A stretch of 64,000 nucleotides of DNA. Origin: an uncultured Roseateles sp. (lineage in GTDB: Bacteria > Pseudomonadota > Gammaproteobacteria > Burkholderiales > Burkholderiaceae). The stretch's first letter is position 1; each line of letters opens with the position of its first letter. Position numbers and translations under genes: made by a program. The notes below the pieces were generated by a model. It was not told the origin of the DNA. It did not search any database and saw only the letters and a list, made by a program, of their open reading frames with translations. Shown here piece by piece: positions 61,935 through 64,000 of this stretch. Location of the stretch: NCBI GenBank assembly GCA_946886855.1, contig CAMPJJ010000009.1, forward strand, positions 1-64,000. The letters are read 5' to 3'.

Positions 61935-62307
61935 TCATCAACGGGATTCCCAACAGCGTCGCCAGTCGTTCCATCTTCTTGTCACGAGACCAAAGCTTGG
62001 CTTTGGGCGTCCTCATGGTGGCGATCAGGACGGCAATGTCGATCAGCCCGCACCCCTCTCCATAGATCTTGCGATCCTCGACAAACTCAAGAACCTCGTC
62101 GAGGTCAACGGGTTCCATGTGAAAGAGATCGGCGAAGAAGCGCAGCGAGCTTGCACGCGGGTTCGGCGGAGTTCCACAGCGCAGTTCACCGATGAGCAGC
62201 TCATGCGTGAGCACGCGGTTCTCGTTGATGAGCGCAAGCAGCGTCTGATTGCGTTCGCGGAAATGCGCGATCCAGACGGAGGAGTCCACGACGATTCGAG
62301 TGGTCAT
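61873..62307 (-). CDS. vapC: VapC PIN-domain toxin
   Basis: This is a 144-residue ribonuclease. IVVDSSVWIAHFR provides the first Asp and the ATG at 62307 is right before it. GELRCGTP (Glu), GCGLIDIAVLIATMR (Asp) and LWSRDKKMERLA (Asp) complete the PIN acidic set. It overlaps the VapB stop by one base, the usual coupling. VapC toxins cut tRNA or rRNA; the target here is unknown. Confidence 0.9.
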   Translation of the reverse strand: MTTRIVVDSSVWIAHFRERNQTLLALINENRVLTHELLIGELRCGTPPNPRASSLRFFADLFHMEPVDLDEVLEFVEDRKIYGEGCGLIDIAVLIATMRTPKAKLWSRDKKMERLATLLGIPLMNGDPASRTEQQRELSAACLA

Positions 62308-62516
62308 CAGGAGCCCTCCTCGGGGTCCCAACGACGGCGCGGAATGTCTTCCATTTCCGGCGCGCAACCCCCCAGTTCACCCAGACGGTAGCCCGCCTGG
62401 AGTGCAATGTAGGTTTTCATCGCCAAGGTCACGAGCTCGTCCTGACTCATCGGAGCGTCGGAGAGTTCGAGTGCGCGTTGATAGAGGGCCTCGTCAACCA
62501 TGATCGACCTTTGCAT
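62307..62516 (-). CDS. vapB: VapB antitoxin
   Basis: This 69-residue antitoxin is of the DUF2191-type VapB group: MQRSIMVDEALYQRALELSDAPMSQDELVTLAMKTYIALQ, then a toxin-binding acidic C-terminus (EMEDIPRRRWDPEEGS). The ATG at 62516 starts the DNA-binding part; the frame extends to 62540. It directly precedes vapC and would neutralise it and repress the operon. Confidence 0.85.
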   Translation of the reverse strand: MQRSIMVDEALYQRALELSDAPMSQDELVTLAMKTYIALQAGYRLGELGGCAPEMEDIPRRRWDPEEGS

Positions 62517-62613
62517 GACCTCGCTCCGCTGCGCCGCCACCGAAACCGCTTCGATGATCTGACACGCGCACCGGATTGCGAAGTCGCTAGGTTGATCCCA
62601 TCACCCTCTCCCG

Positions 62614-63408
62614 TCACTGACTGGTTCTTGTGCTCCTTGCCAACGCGCTCACTGGATTCCGTAGTCCCCCTCGCATGAATGCGTGGAACCGATCGATCGC
62701 CGAGGGCGCGGTGACAGGTGTTGCGCGCTGTCGGCTGCTTCTCCGCTCCACCGCATGGGCGAGACGCGACAGCCCGAAGCACATCACGAAGTAGCACCCG
62801 GCCAGCGTCCCGTAGACCGCCACCGGCTGTACCAGCACCTGCGCGTTGACCTGGCCGGCGATGAAGGAGAGCTCCGACAGCCCGATGATCGTGCCCAGCG
62901 AGGTCTCCTTGATCGTCGACGCGAACTGGTTGACCAGCGAGGGCAGCATGTGGCGCAGCGCCTGCGGCAGCAGCACCAGGCGCAAGGACTGACCCCGCGA
63001 CAGGCCCAGCGCCTCCGCGGCCAGCCGTTGGCCGGACGGCAGCGACTGCAGCCCGGCGCGTACGATCTCCGCCAGGTAGGCGGCGTCGAAGATCACCAGC
63101 GCCGCCAGCATCGTGTTGAACTGGTCCGTCTTGTGGCCGGTCACCGCCGGCAGGAAGAAGTAGGCCCAGAACACCACCATCAGCAGCGGCGTGCCGCGCA
63201 CGACGTAGACCAGTGCGGTCACCGGCCAGCGCAGCCAGGCGCGCCGGCTTGCCCGCGCGACGCCGAGCAGGACACCCAGCGGCAACGCGAGCAGCAACCC
63301 CAGCGCGGCCAGCACCACGGTCAGCGCCAGTCCGCCGAGCGGTCCGTTCGGGTATTGCCCCACCAGCACGTAGAGCCAGTAGGTGTCGATCATCTCGGCG
63401 ATGCTCAT
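62614..63408 (-). CDS. amino-acid-type ABC permease (HisM/GltK-like)
   Basis: This 264-residue permease of the His/Glu/Gln family has about five membrane spans. RLAAEALGLSRGQSLRLVLLPQALRHMLPSLVNQF is the EAA loop and SLGTIIGLSELSFIAGQVNA follows. It has a basic C-terminal tail of about 45 residues. It follows the related permease at the window edge by 45 bases. Confidence 0.92.
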   Translation of the reverse strand: MSIAEMIDTYWLYVLVGQYPNGPLGGLALTVVLAALGLLLALPLGVLLGVARASRRAWLRWPVTALVYVVRGTPLLMVVFWAYFFLPAVTGHKTDQFNTMLAALVIFDAAYLAEIVRAGLQSLPSGQRLAAEALGLSRGQSLRLVLLPQALRHMLPSLVNQFASTIKETSLGTIIGLSELSFIAGQVNAQVLVQPVAVYGTLAGCYFVMCFGLSRLAHAVERRSSRQRATPVTAPSAIDRFHAFMRGGLRNPVSALARSTRTSQ

Positions 63409-63453
63409 CGCGATGCGCTCCGTCTCATGGCATGACTCGTCACCATGGCCGCT

Positions 63454-64000
63454 TCAGTGCCCAGCCGGCCGCACCGGATACCGGCGCTGATACAGCACGC
63501 CCGCGCCGGTGATCAGCATCGACACGCCCAGGTAGGTCGCCGTCGCCATCGCGAAGGTCTCGAAGCCGCGGAAGGTCGCGGACTCCACGCGCTGCGCCTG
63601 GTACATGAGTTCAGCCGCGCCGACGACCGTCGCGATGCTGGTGTTCTTCCAGAGGTTCAGCGTCTGCGAGATCAGCGGCGGCACCGTCGCGCGCAGCGCC
63701 TGCGGCAGGACGACCCATCGCACGGAGCCGGAGAACTGGAGCCCCATCGCCTTCGCCGCCTCCCATTGCCCCGGCGGCACCGATCTGAGACCGGAGCGCA
63801 CGTCCTCGGCCATGAACGCCGCCGTGTAGACCACCAGCGCGGCGAGTGCAGCGGCGGCCTCGACGTTGCCCGCGTAGAGCCACGCCTTCACCTCGTCGGG
63901 CAGCAGCTCCGGCACCGCGAAGTACCAGAACAGCATGTGCGCCAGCAGCGGCACGTTGCGCACGGCTTCCACATAGGTCCAGGCCAACGCGCGCAGCGGC
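63454..64000 (-). CDS. amino-acid-type ABC permease, N-terminus beyond window
   Basis: The last 182 residues of a polar amino acid permease are visible. VRNVPLLAHMLFWYFAVPEL, the EAA loop WEAAKAMGLQFSGSVRWVVLPQALRATVPPLISQ and SIATVVGAAELMYQAQRV identify it. The frame stays open to base 64000, so the start is outside. It pairs with the permease at 62614-63408 as a GltJ/GltK-type set. Confidence 0.92.
   Translation of the reverse strand, partial: PLRALAWTYVEAVRNVPLLAHMLFWYFAVPELLPDEVKAWLYAGNVEAAAALAALVVYTAAFMAEDVRSGLRSVPPGQWEAAKAMGLQFSGSVRWVVLPQALRATVPPLISQTLNLWKNTSIATVVGAAELMYQAQRVESATFRGFETFAMATATYLGVSMLITGAGVLYQRRYPVRPAGH

Noticed and set aside
1..64000. CRISPR arrays, insertion sequences, prophage genes, rRNA or tRNA genes
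   Set aside because: No regularly spaced repeats, transposase or phage structural genes were seen, and no tRNA-like or rRNA-like segments were recognised by eye. A tRNA scan and a repeat finder would be decisive.

Overview
The window is GC-rich DNA with dense, often overlapping genes. The gene set points to a betaproteobacterium of the order Burkholderiales, probably the Roseateles/Mitsuaria/Rubrivivax group. The pointers are mnmG-rsmG-parA, a sbp-cysT-cysW-cysA-cysB run, the short type-2 ArgC and a Bug/TctC binding protein. This placement is inferred from gene content; no rRNA, tRNA or dnaA gene is present to settle it.

Layout. 1-2053: tail of an unknown gene, then a NatA/NatB-type ABC exporter. 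2074-7162: the most unusual cassette. A LuxR-type solo regulator is followed by a lux box, a 61-residue double-glycine peptide precursor carrying APKGTW twice, an HlyD-type adaptor and a C39 peptidase-containing ABC exporter. No luxI and no peptide-modifying enzyme are nearby. 7182-8559: a Tat-exported Bug protein and a YkgJ-type cysteine-cluster protein. 8772-16100: the chromosome-maintenance block mnmG, rsmG, parA and parB, with two perfect parS sites inside mnmG and rsmG; parA and parB are separated by two acetyltransferases, argC and a hydrolase. 16521-21386: the prkA-yeaH-spoVR stress operon.

21400-32585: housekeeping and accessory genes. They include a FAD-linked oxidase, a cobalamin adenosyltransferase, a WYL regulator, an HNH-like protein, an AbrB/PIN toxin-antitoxin pair, a DEDDh exonuclease with a MazG-like pyrophosphohydrolase, and queE with a three-domain queD. 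Two related AT-rich modules with origin-like architecture flank queE-queD: AT tract, TAG-like triplets, GC block, DnaA box. With parS about 18-19 kb away, this region may be at or near oriC. 32860-43097: Mop protein, hydrolase, SRPBCC protein, DsbD-like protein with a redoxin, and an 1806-residue pseudokinase/AAA/GAF/PAS/GGDEF sensor.

43202-61653: a sulfur-acquisition region. It holds two sulfate-binding proteins, cysTWA, two CysB-family regulators, a TonB receptor, two paralogous TIGR02285-type periplasmic proteins, and (after a GAF protein, a receiver and a glycosyltransferase) a tauD plus taurine/sulfonate-type ABC transporter operon. TTGCTTAT motifs recur upstream of several of these genes. 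61662-64000: a vapB-vapC locus with a second VapB-like gene behind vapC, then two amino-acid-type ABC permeases, the last cut by the window edge.
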